From the NCBI GenBank assembly GCA_958450365.1, contig CAUEEP010000737.1:857501-921500 (forward strand): a stretch of DNA of 64,000 nucleotides, written 5' to 3'. The translations under genes and the position numbers were made by a program. Below are positions 22,501 through 34,500 of this stretch, piece by piece. Position 1 is the stretch's first letter. Each line of letters begins with the position of its first letter. The notes beneath the pieces were generated by a model, which worked only from the letters and a program-made list of their open reading frames with translations, had not been told where the DNA came from and searched no databases. The DNA comes from Mesorhabditis belari (lineage: Eukaryota; Nematoda; Chromadorea; Rhabditida; Rhabditidae).

Positions 22501-25500
22501 TATTATTATTAAAAAAAAAAAAAGGAGAAAAAAGAAAGAATATGAAAATGATTTGGATATTTTTTCTTTAATGGAAGGGGGTGGAAAAAAAATGCGGGGG
22601 GGGGGGGGGGGGTTTGGGTTTTGGGGGGTTTTGTTGGAAAGGACAAAAAGGAAAAAAAAAATCTAATAGATATTTCTTTATCTAATCTAATCGATTTAAT
22701 AATCTAATAGATCTAATCTAATAGATCTAATCTAATAGATCTAATCTAATAGGTTGATGCAAAAGTCTTTTCGTTTTTTTCGTACTTCTGTTAAAAAGTA
22801 ACAAATTCACCAATTAATCTATAGTTTGCTCTATAAAAAAAGTGTTTTTTTGTTCAATTTGCATCTTTTTAAATGAATTTCGGTTGACTTTCAAGCAAAT
22901 TCGAGAGTGAAAAACGCCTTTTTCGTAAAAATCTATAAAAACTCTACGGAAAAATTGTCTGAATGAATTTCTCTGAAATATCAAACGTTTTTTCTCTCTA
23001 TCTTTTATCTATTGACACGAAGATAGGTTTTCTTTAGCTAAGGTGTCTAAACCGCATCATCGAGTTAGCCCTTTTTGACTACCCGACTTCATACTCTCAA
23101 GAAAATCCAGGCATTCAATATTTTTAAACCCGTTTTAATGTTATTTTGCAGAAAAATAATTGCTTTTTCTAATGAAATCAACCGTAGTTTAATTCGTGCA
23201 TTTGTTGGCTTGAAACGGCAGACGAAAAGGAACAAAAACACTTATGCATCAACCTATTAATAGATCTAATCTAATAAATCTAACCTAATAAATCCAATCT
23301 AATAAATCAAATCTAATAAATCTAATCTAATAAATCTAATCTAATAGATATTTAATAGATATTTAATAGAAATTTCACTTAATACTTGAAAACTTTTAGA
23401 TTCTTCGGCTCGAATGGTCAAACGGTGGACGTCGAGAAGCCGAAGCACTATGATGCACTTGATGGGTGAGAGTCTATCTACATCTACATCTATCTACAAA
23501 AGCTTGAAGCTAAAATCTAGATCTAGATCTAAATCTATATCTGATATATCATGTTACAGTACTCTTCGTTGTGCCACTCCTCCATTCAATCGTATCCCAG
23601 TGATTCCACCAAATCAATCACACATCAACGCGACGCTAGCCATCACACCGGAAGGTATATTAGCTAAAAATAGCTTAAAAAAATAGCTAATAATAGATAT
23701 TTAGCTAAAAATCCATATTTTAGGAAGATTGGCCCCAATTGCGACTACGAATTTTACGTTTTACGATTGTGGACGGTACACGAGTTGCAGTGAATGTACG
23801 AGAAGTGAGTGAAGGATTTGGATTACTGTAGATTACTGTAGATTATTGTAGATTACTGTAGATTACTGTAGATTACTGTCACGCTTCACTTTCTGCATTT
23901 TAGCAAAGTTTTTATTCGCTTTTTTTCTAAGAGAGTTTGCTAAAATGCGAAAAGTGGGTTGCTTTTGTTTCGACTCTTTTACTGATGGTGGATTGGATAG
24001 CTTAAGTCATATCTAAACTATATAATAGATAAAATAACTATCTACTATTAAATAATTGAATGCAGGTGCTTTCCCTTGTGATTGGTGCTTGGAAGCGAAC
24101 GAGTGTGTGGATGGGAAGTTGACCGAAGACAAGTGCCGGAAACAACACTTTGTCAACGGGATTTCGGTAAGCTGAAAGGGGATTTTAAATCGAGATATTA
24201 TTGGGTTGGTGAATTGAAAACTGCCGGACTTTGAACTAAAATTTATTGAACATAAAACCATAAATTCATTCCAAATAATTTCCATTATTATTGACGACTT
24301 GTGCCCATTTTACAGGCAATTTGAGGATTCCTCTTTCGTGGTAGGATTTTGGTTTGTGTGTGAGACAAGTGTGAGCCTCAAAAATGGAGGACTGGAGATC
24401 TGGAGATGTCCCAGTTTGAGCACTTTCTTCAAAAGAAACCCATTTTGGTGTCAATAGAAAAGTTGTAGAGAATCAAAAATCAAATATAGCCAAATTTCCA
24501 AAAAGATACACTTAGTAGTTTCGCTTAAAATGCAAGTTTTAAGCAAAAATTCGTAAATTTGGCATTTCTTGAAAACGAGTTTTTGAATCGTTCTGAAAAT
24601 TTGGATATAAGCTTGATTTTTGATTCTCTACAACTCTTCTATTGACAACAAAATGGGTTTCTTTTGAAGAAAGTGCTCAAAATGTCACATATGACAACAG
24701 CCGGCGGTTTTCAATTCATCAACCCAATAGATTGAGATTAGCCTTGATTTGCGGAGAAGTCAATGCCCAATTTGAGGATTCGGAGCCGGCCAGATTAGTT
24801 TGGCGATGGCAGGGGAATGTAAAAGCTATGTAAATGTAAAAGTCCTGCGCCAGACGACGAGCGATTACGCGGCTGCACAAAGAACGCACAACACAAATTT
24901 TAAGCGAAACTACTAAGTGTATCTTTTTGGAAATTAGGATATAAGCTTGATTTTTGATTCTCTACAACTTTTCCATTGGGACCAAAATGGGTTTCTTTTG
25001 AAGAAAGTGCTCAAACTGTCACATATGACATAGCTCGCAGTTTTCAATTCACCAACCCAATAACTATAGATATTTGATATAGATTCTGATGTTTTTCATT
25101 AGTATTATAATATAATATTTTCAGCGAAAAGGTCAATCCTCTCGTCAAGGGCCGAATCATTGCCCGTACATCAAGGCGCCGCACGGGAAAATCTTTGTGG
25201 CTGCCGGGGAGAGGAAAAATATTACAGTAAAGGTAGATAATAGTTAATAATATTAGTTTATTGATTTAATAATAAGTGTATTTTCTAAAAGATATCTTAG
25301 AAAGGTCATAAAATTCACGATCAGTTTACGCAATGTTTAAAGTAGTCTTTTGAGTCGATTAACAACTGAATTAAAAAAGAATTACGATAGTATAAATGCC
25401 TTTTAGAAAAGCTAATCTAAAATCTCTTTTAGCTAATCTAAAAGCTTTCAGATCTCAAATCTTGACCCGACTTACATGACGGATTTTCGATGCACTTTTC

Positions 25501-28500
25501 GAATCGGCACAATGATGCATGATAAAATCGCTCGATTGGAAGGAGAGGAAGCTGTTGTGTAAGTGCAAAAGTTCATCAATTTCATCAATTTTTTAACTAG
25601 ATTCTAGATTAACTGAATATCTGAATATCTGAATATCTGAATATCTGAATATTTTAGCTGCGATGAGATGCGCTTTGATCAATCAGAACTCTCGATGAAA
25701 GACGGCACAGCGCCAGTCGATTTTCAAGTGGTTTGGTCGTCGACAATCTCTGAAATCAGTCACTCATTCGATAATGTCAATGGGACAGCTGTTGAGGTAA
25801 GGCTTTTTATAGCTAGTAAAATATGAATTTGAATCAACGAAGACAAAATTCTAATCAAAGTTAGCTAAAAACAAGCGTCGTTGTTAGTATTGCGATGTAC
25901 AGATGTGCTCTCACTTTGCCACCATTTTTCTTGTACTAAATAGCAATTCTTCTAAAAGTTTTTTATATCATTGTGTAGCCCAAATGAAGGGCTACATTTT
26001 GATATCAAACTCAAACAAAACGAAAGTTCTGGTAAATGGGAATTCCATTTGGCGCAATTCTCAATGCCCAATTTACAGTACAAGTCGTTCTAAACAGTAC
26101 AAGTTGTTCTAAACAGTTCGTCCTAAACAGTACAAGTCTTTCTAAACAGTACAAGTCGTTCTAAACAGTACAACTCGTTCTAAACAGTACAAGTCGTTCT
26201 AAACAGTACAAGTCTTTCTAAACAGTACAAGTCGTTCTAAACAGTACAAGTCGTTCTAAACAGTTCGTCCTAAACAGTACAAGTCGTCAAGACTTTGCCA
26301 AAAGTTAAAACTTGCTGAAGATCAAGTAAAGATCATGCTTAGGAATTGAAGAGAAGATCTTGAAGAGAAGATTGAAGAGAAAATTTTAACTCCAAATTTC
26401 AGGTCTATCGATGCGAGGAGTTGGCGTCAAATTGTGGGCTTTGTCTCTCGTTGGATCCGTCAAAATTTGACTGTGGATGGTGTGGAAAAGATAGCAAGTT
26501 TGTTTACCAATATATGTTGATAATATTGTTTAATTCAACTTTTAGATGTGTACGTCCACGAGCGTGCAAATGGCGTAAGCCGAGCGATTGGTTGAACTCG
26601 ACCCAGTTGTGTCCACATCCAACAGTCGCCTCGTTTTCACCGAAGAAAGGACCAAATAGTGGAAGGACAAGGGTTTGTCTAAGAGCAAGAAAATAGACAA
26701 ATCTTTGTTTTAAAGACTTGCAAAGTTATATTGTGCTCCTTTTTGACAAGGTTTTCGTTCAGGTTCAGGTTATAGATCAAATCTTTTTGTAACTCTAACG
26801 TTACAAAAAGCTTTTTAGCTTCTAGCGTTCTAGCTTCTAGCGTTCTAGCTTCTAGCGTTCTAGCTTCTAGCGTTCTAGCTTCTAGCGTTCTAGCTTCTAG
26901 CGTTCTAGCTTCTAGCGTTCTAGCTTCTAGCGTTCTAGCTTCTAGCGTTCTAGCTTCTAGCGTTCTAGCTTCTAGCGTTCTAGCTTCTAGCGTTCTAGCT
27001 TCTAGCGTTCTAGCTTCTAATAGTACCGTAGTCCAGTAAGCCTTACTATTAGATAAATCTTGTTAACTATTAGATAAATTAAGCCAGTGCTGCTAGTGTA
27101 GCTCATTTCTAGAATGTTTGCCTGATAAGCGAAAGGTCTCGGGTTCGAATCCCAGAACGAATCCCAGAATATTTTAAAGCTCATTCCCAGCACCAGCTTT
27201 GATGGACCCAATTTTCTATAAAACAATCGCTTCAGATCCGTGTAATCGGCTCGAATCTCGGTCGATCATTTATGGACTTGAATGGCGTTGTTATGGTGGC
27301 TAATGTGCCTTGTTTGGTTGGGAAAATGGATTTCATCTCGTCATCGGAATTTTTCTGCACAACTGGCCAAGCACCTGTCCCATTAAGCAAAGGTTTAGAT
27401 TCAAAAAAAAAACCTTCTTAAAACTCGTAATTTTGTATAGGAGAAGTGGTGATTCGTTTGCAAAACTCGGATAATTTCTACGCCGTCACCAGAGATCAAT
27501 TCGCATATGTTGAGGGAAAAGTTGAAGGAATCCAACCGAATGAAGGGCCACAATGGGGAGGAACTGATGTGGTGTTGAGTGGAAATGATCTAGATGCGGG
27601 AAGCGAGATGTTGATCAAGTGAGTCTGAAGACTTGATGCATTTTGCATTTTGCATCTACAAACAAATGGCTTACGGAGTGTTCTACAAACAACACTTCCT
27701 AAGCCCTAAACGTACAGAATAATACAGATCCCTATGCCTAATTGTTAGCAAGAAAACCCCATATAAAAAATAAAAAAATTTGCCGGCGGAGTCGAACCCT
27801 CGACCACTCGACTAGGACACTAGGCTCCTAGCCAGTTGGCTACGACGACCAATTGGGGTCGGCTGGCTCAAAGCCGATTTAAATGCCACCCCGTTTATTA
27901 AGCATTTATTGAGTTTTTTTTTTAGATTCGGCGAATCCCCATGCACTGTGCTGAGCCGAAACGCAACGCATGCCCGATGTCGAACGAGCACCGTTCAATC
28001 CGATCCATCAATGCAAGGAATCTCTCAAACCGATGTGAATGTCACGGTTTTCGTTGACCAAGCCCCGCTAAAAGTGCACAACTATGCACGATTCAAGTAC
28101 AGGTACACAATACAACAAGATTTCACCCAACCATTATTTCTTTTTTAGCCCAAACCCCCAAACGCAGCGAGTCACTCCGGAGCACTCGATCATTGCCGGT
28201 GGGATTACGGTGGATGTGGAGGGGAGCGGCTTCCGTTTATTGCAGAGACCCGCAATGCTTTTGTACGCTGATGGACGTGCACCACAGGTATATCAAAATC
28301 TCTAACTACTAGCTAGGTAAGTGTTGTACATAATTGTAATGCAGCTGTAGAAGGGTTAGTACGATAGAATGGTTACAATTGGATGGTAATAGTTGAAGAG
28401 GTTACGGTAGAAGGTAGGTTTACGGTTACGGTAGAAGGATTACGATTACAGTAGAAGGGTTACGGTAAAAGGGTTACGGTAGACGGCTTACGGTAGAAGG

Positions 28501-31500
28501 CTACGGTAAAAGGGTTACGGTAGAAGGACTAAGGTAGAAGGGCTACGGTAGTAGGATTACGGTAAAAAGCTTATTTTATAAAGGATACGCTAAAAGTATC
28601 AATGACAGACTTAGTGAAAGTGATTTAACACATAAGCCTATGCAAATTCCAGACTGGTCCTCCTTGCGTGATCGATTCGGACTCTTTAATGCTGTGCAAG
28701 ACGCCGAGCTTCCCGGAGACGACCCGTCGACCAACTGTCTCCCATCCGATCATCGCTTCTTATGCTTTCAACTTTGACGGAAATCCCACAGAGTACTGTG
28801 CCTGGCTTGGATAAAATGAAAGCTCGATTTCAGGAAACACCAATTCAAGATCTACCCAAATCCGAACATCTCGAAATTCTCGCAGACAAGATTTTACCGG
28901 CCAGGAGAGGACAGTTTATCGATAAATGCAATCGATGTGAAGGGGATCGCTTTTGAAAGGGATATACAGGTGGAGAAATAAAGGTTGAAGGAATTTCAAA
29001 AACTACAATAATTTTAGATTACGGTTGGCGGGGTTTTGTGTAATTTGAACGGGATTGGGAAAGACGCGTTGACGTGTCGGCCGCCGAATGTCAAGCCGGC
29101 TGTTGGTGGCGGAGTGCAACCGGAAGTGATTGTGAAGATCGGAGATGAAAGGTGAGATTGGGATATGTAAAAGATACTGTAATCATATGAAATTCTGAGT
29201 GAATTTATGGCAAACTTTCGATACTAAAAAGCTTTTGACATAGGAAAAGAAATCTGTTTTTGTGTTTCGGTTGAAATTTTTCTCAAAATATGTTTGGAAC
29301 TCTTGAAGAGTTATAGAAATTCAAAGAAAACTGAATATGAATTTAAAGAGAAAGAGATTTAAAAGATATTCAGCTATCGCTTTCAAATTTCAATTCGGTT
29401 TTAAGCGGAAATGCAACTCTGTTAACGGTCTTGTCCAAGTGCTACAAGTGGTTCAGGGTTTACACTCAAACAAACGCTCATATCTTCACACCAGTACGTT
29501 TCTTTCTGCTCACTATAGTATCAAATTAAAGTAGAGAGAATGGGTAATCTTTTGAGATATAACACACGTTTTTAGCATTAACCAGTGCTTAGCAAAAAGT
29601 GATTGAAAAATGATGAAAAATCAGCTTTTTTTGCCACTTTTCAATCACTGTTTTTCTAAGCAGTCGTTAATGCTAAAAATATGTGTTATATCTCAAAAGA
29701 TTACCCATTCTCTTTGCTTTAATTTGATACTAAAGCGAGCAGAAATAAAAGTATTGGTGCTGAGATACGAGCGTTTATTTGAGAGTAAATTTCGACGACT
29801 TAGAAAAAACTTGGACGTAGTGTTAGCTCTAGTTTGACTTAGGCTTATTGATCTTTATTTGGCACTAGATTAAACCACAGTATGATCTACCGTAATCCGC
29901 TATTTTGCTAAAGCATTTCCTTTCAGTTACCCAGTCGGCGAGCTTTCTTATGACTCTCAATCAGTCTCCTCAGCAATCATCGGTGTCATCGTTTTCATCA
30001 CAATTATCATGGCACTTTGCTTGATTTGTGTCTGCATAATGTATAGGTAAATCTTTACTATGTGAATGTGACAAAAAAACAATGTAAAATTCAGACGAAA
30101 AACGACTTCACACCAGCGCCAGATGAAGTACTTGAAGCACCAAATGGATTCGATTGAGATGAAAGTGGGTATCGAGAAATCTACAGTAGTTTAGATACAG
30201 TAATCTTTATATAAAGCTTTATCTTAATCTTTATCTTAATCTTTATATTAATCTTTATATTTCAATAATCTGCTTGTTTTCAGGTTGCTACTGAGTGTAA
30301 AGAGGCGTTTGCTGAATTGCAAACTTCTTTAAACGCATACACAGCCGAACTCCCACTCGGTTCATCGATGGTGCCGTTTCTCGATTTTCGTGAATACGCA
30401 GCTAGGGTTAGTTTCAAAAATCGGTTCATCGATCGAATATCATCAAGCAATCAATTTCAAAATCGATTTCTAGGTCTTATTCCCAAACACTCACAAGCAT
30501 CCAGTGCTTCGCGAGCTGGAAGTGGACAGCGCTCGAGCGATGGCTGTGGAAAATGCGTTGCGAGAGTTTCATCGACTCATCCTCAATAAAGTGAGTGAGA
30601 AGAAGAGTGAAACTATTAGGTTGATGCAAAAGTCTTTTTCATTTTTTTCGTACTTCCGTTAAAAAGTAACAAATGCACCAATTGAACAACGGTTTATTGC
30701 ATTCGAAAGGCCAATTATTTTTCTGCAAAATGACATTAAAACGAGTTTAAACATTAAAGACATTAAAGTCGGGTAGTCAAAAAAGGCGACGGCTCGATGA
30801 TGCATTTTAGACGCTTTAGCTAAGGAAACCAATCTTGATGTTAATAAATAAAAGATAGAGCACAAAAAGTTAGATATTTTTTTCAGATTTTCATAGAAAT
30901 TGATTCAGCCAATTTCTTTATAGAGGTTTTTATAGATTTTTATGAAAAACCCGTTTTCACTCTCGAATTTGCTTGAAAGTGAACCCAAATTGACTTAAAA
31001 AGATGGGAAATTTAGTATATATACTTTATCCGACAAGGAAAAGTGACAATGCAAACAGATTGAACAGCGTAGACGAACAAAAGATAATTGATATACAAAC
31101 ACAACTACAATTAGACACGTGTATATATGACATTAAAAACTAATTTAAAATTGACAGAGCTACAAGATCGAGCTTATATATTGAGGATTTCAAATAGTTA
31201 TAATAATAATACTTTATTCAAACGATAAAGTGAAAGAAATGATAGAGAAATGCACAGTGATACTTACCGTATTTACTCTATTAGTGGGGTCCCCCACTAT
31301 TTTTTCAATCCCCTTCCAGACGACCCCACTATTAGAGAGGACCCCACTATTAGAGAAATTTAAAAGAACATAAAACCAAAGTTTTAAGTTGAAAAGATAT
31401 CAATTTTTCTCCGAAATTCTTGAAAAAACAAGTTTGGCTTCATATTTTATTTAGCTTTAACCGTAACAAAACATTAACAAACAGTAAAAGAACTAATCCA

Positions 31501-34500
31501 AGAGATCAACAATTGATGTATCACTTTCGTTACCAATATTAGAGAGGACCCCACTATTTTTTCAACCCCCTTCCAGACGACCCCACTATTAGAGAGGACC
31601 CCACTAATAGAGTAAATACGGTAATCATACAATACATACTGAAATCAATAAGCCAATTACTTACGGCAAAGAGCCACTAGATCTAAAGCATCGATACGTT
31701 TCTTGAATATGAAAAGCGACTGAATTTCTCGTATGTCGTTTGGGAGCAAGTTCCATAATCTAGCGGCTCTAACGGGAAATGAATTTGATAAAGAGGCATT
31801 GGAAGCAAAGGGAATTTGCAAAAGGAATGAGCCACTTCTGGGCCCTGACCGCGGTTATAATATAAAATAGTTTAAAAATTGAACAATAAACACTTTTCAT
31901 TTAGAGCAAACCATAGGTTAATTGATGACTTTTTTATTTTTCAAAAGAAGTACGAAAAAAATGAAAAAGACTTTTTGCATCAACCTAATAGATGAGATTA
32001 TCAAAGAAAATCACAGTAAATCATTGTAAACCATAGTAAATCATAGCAAATCTAAAAAAAAAAAATCATTTTCCAATCATTAGCCTAGTTCAACGGTATT
32101 CAAAGGAAACCAGCTGACTTTTAAATGTGTTTTTTTTTGACTGAAACATATGCCTTCTAACTCAATTTATAGAATCTACAGTAATTTACTTAAAGAAATC
32201 TATTGGGTTGGGGAGAATGAGTCGGCGCCAAACTTTAAAGGGACTTTTTGCACACATAAAGCCTTCTTTAAACATTCGTTTGGTTTCATCAAAAGGATCC
32301 ACTATTTCTCTACAAAATCACTTTTGAGAGATTCCACAAAGCTTTTCTTTCGTGGAGTTTATGAACTTCCAAACGCAGCTGGTTAAAATGGCAAAGAGTC
32401 CGACTCATCATTTGAACAGTTTCTTTCACATAAACCTTCTTTGGTGTTTATATAAAAAAAATAGAGCACATTCAATTACTTAAGTTGCCAAATTTGCAGG
32501 AAGATCCCACCAATGGTTTTTTCTAGATCACAGTTTGTAGTTTTTGTGAAAAAATGGCTTTTTCTTGAGCGGAGGCGCTGTTTGAATTTTCTTTTAAATG
32601 TCATTTTGTAGAGAATTAGTTAACCATTCTACTCATATCAAACGCATATTATTTGACAAAGTCGAATAGAAGTTTTAGACATTTTTTTGATTTTCGGCGC
32701 CGGCTCATTCTCCCCAACCCAATATCTAAATTTGAAGAAATCTATCTAAAATCGAAGAAATCTATCTAAAATTGAAGAAATCTATCTAAATTTAATGAAT
32801 CGAAAACGAATTCTAGACCTTTTTGCTCACGTGGATTCGTGTGATGGAATCGAACAAGTATTTCCTGGGCAAAGATCGAGTTTACGTTGGCTCGCTGTTG
32901 ATGGTTGTGTTGCAGGTAAATAAAGGAATAAAGGAAATCATTTATAAGCATATTCATAAGCTCTTTTTCAATAAAATAGAAAAAATTTCTAGGAGAAAAT
33001 GGGTTATTGCACTGAAATCCTCAAGCAATTGCTGAAAGAGCTCATCGAGCGAACAGTCGAGAAGAAATTCCAACCGAAAATCTTATTCAGGTAAGTTAAG
33101 CTTGTTAAGATGTATTTAAAAATTTGATAGAAATCTATAATCTATAAGAATATCTATAGGAAATCTAGAAGAAATCTATAGATCTAAAGATATTCAATAG
33201 AAATTAGATAATTCTTGATTTACAGAAGATCTGAGAGTGTTGCTGAGAGGATGTTAGCAGCTTGGTTTACTTTCCTAATGCACAAACATTTAATGGTAAG
33301 TTTGTGTACTTTATGCTTAAACACACCCTATCTGGTGCACTTGACGCAATTCATTTTCTTCATTTTCTTCATTTCCATTGTACAAATTTGTTCATTTTCC
33401 TGTAAAAGCTGAAGAGTCAAGTGTACCAGAAAGAGTGCGTTTACACTTTCAACCACTCTTACTGTACTGTACTTGTACTGAACCTAGTACTGTACTGTAC
33501 TTGTACCGAACCTAGTACTGTACTGTACTTGTACCGAACCTAGTACTGTACTGTACTTGTACCGAACCTAGTACTGTACTGTACTTGTACCGAACCTAGT
33601 ACTGTACTTATTCTAGGCGTATTCTGAATCGGCTGGTCGAAAACTTTATGAACTCTATTGGGGTATCAAGCAGCAAATGGAGAAAGGACCACAAGATGCG
33701 CTTACTCTTGAAGCAAGGTGAGAGTCAGTTAGCATTGGCATCAAGGGCATCAAGGGCTCTAGAGTCAGGCCTGACCAGACTCTAGGGCTCTAGTGCAGCC
33801 TAAGCCTATGCCTTAGAGCCAGCTCTGACCAGGCTCTAGGTCAGACTTGGCCAGAGTTCTGTTCTGTAATCCTAGGCTAGGTCAGAAGCCAGGTCAAGGC
33901 CTGGCTCTAGACAAGCCTAGTTTTGTGGGATATCTGGTGACAGGAAGGTGACAGAACTTTTGGTGATGTAGATCACAATTCTAAATCAAATTCTTTCAGG
34001 TATTCTCTATCCGAAGAGAAACTCCTACGAGCCACCTTTGATTTCCGAGAGTTGACCGTTTTTTGTGGCCGGAGATTTGACAATAAGCGGATATCCGCAA
34101 CCGGATGTGCCAGTGAGGGTGCTTGATTGTGATACGATTACGCAGGTTTGTTGAGATAGAAAAATTAAGAACAGTTGTAGATGATTACTAAGAACAGTTG
34201 TAAATAATTACTACAGTACTTTGTGCTCACTTTTACTCAATACTTGAGATTTTTTCAGGTCAAAGAGAAATGCATTGAGGCAAAATTCCGCGCGGTACCC
34301 TATTCGGAGCGGCCGAAAGCTGAGGATCTTGATTTGGAGTGGAGAACGGGGATCAATGGGAGAATTTTGCTGCAGGTGAGAAAGTATCCTACACAGAGCA
34401 CTTACAGAGCACTTGAAAACACTAAATCTCTCTGAAAGCATTGAATTTCAGAAGCTCAAATCATACAAATCATAAAATTCATACGAAAGAGCTTTACAGG

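Larger units (their letters stand above)
21539..29151 (+). other. plx-1: Plexin exons 15-33: PSI and IPT/TIG ectodomain
   Basis: Exons: 21539-21624, 21694-21792, 21879-21986, 23400-23465, 23560-23654, 23724-23804, 24066-24166, 25125-25232, 25452-25558, 25658-25796, 26403-26497, 26546-26672, 27236-27392, 27441-27618, 27926-28102, 28149-28287, 28653-28792, 28834-28969, 29018-29151. PSI 1 shows [23 protein letters not shown] 2 [13 protein letters not shown] 3 [21 protein letters not shown] hallmarks include GSNLG after exon 27 opens and [12 protein letters not shown] then [10 protein letters not shown] at the last repeat. Intron 31 is only 41 nt (28793-28833); reading through it gives a stop, and splicing it out restores the conserved F-x-x-YPNP motif. 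Confidence 0.9.
30616..31988. mobile_element. Mariner-type element (TTAGGTTGATGCAAAAG ends) with nested insertions, plexin intron 37
   Basis: TTAGGTTGATGCAAAAGTCT at left and its complement at right, flanked by TA (30614-30615 and 31989-31990). The outer parts (30616-31010 and 31870-31988) match the 22752 element. The middle is foreign: a copy of the LINE 3' end seen at 16046 (31014-31200), a second LINE fragment, and a MITE within that. The length near 1.37 kb equals a full mariner only by coincidence. Confidence 0.8.

Noticed and set aside
28793..28833. Apparent premature stop in plexin exon 31
   Set aside because: A 41-nt GT-AG intron removes it and restores the conserved YPNP motif in phase, so it is not a break.
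30616..31988. Complete mariner, judged by its length near 1.3 kb
   Set aside because: The middle is LINE and MITE sequence; no transposase frame is present.
32150..32386. Protein-like frame shared with 55490-55777
   Set aside because: It starts or passes through the mariner terminal repeat, has no transposase motifs, and is conserved only because the element copies are recent.
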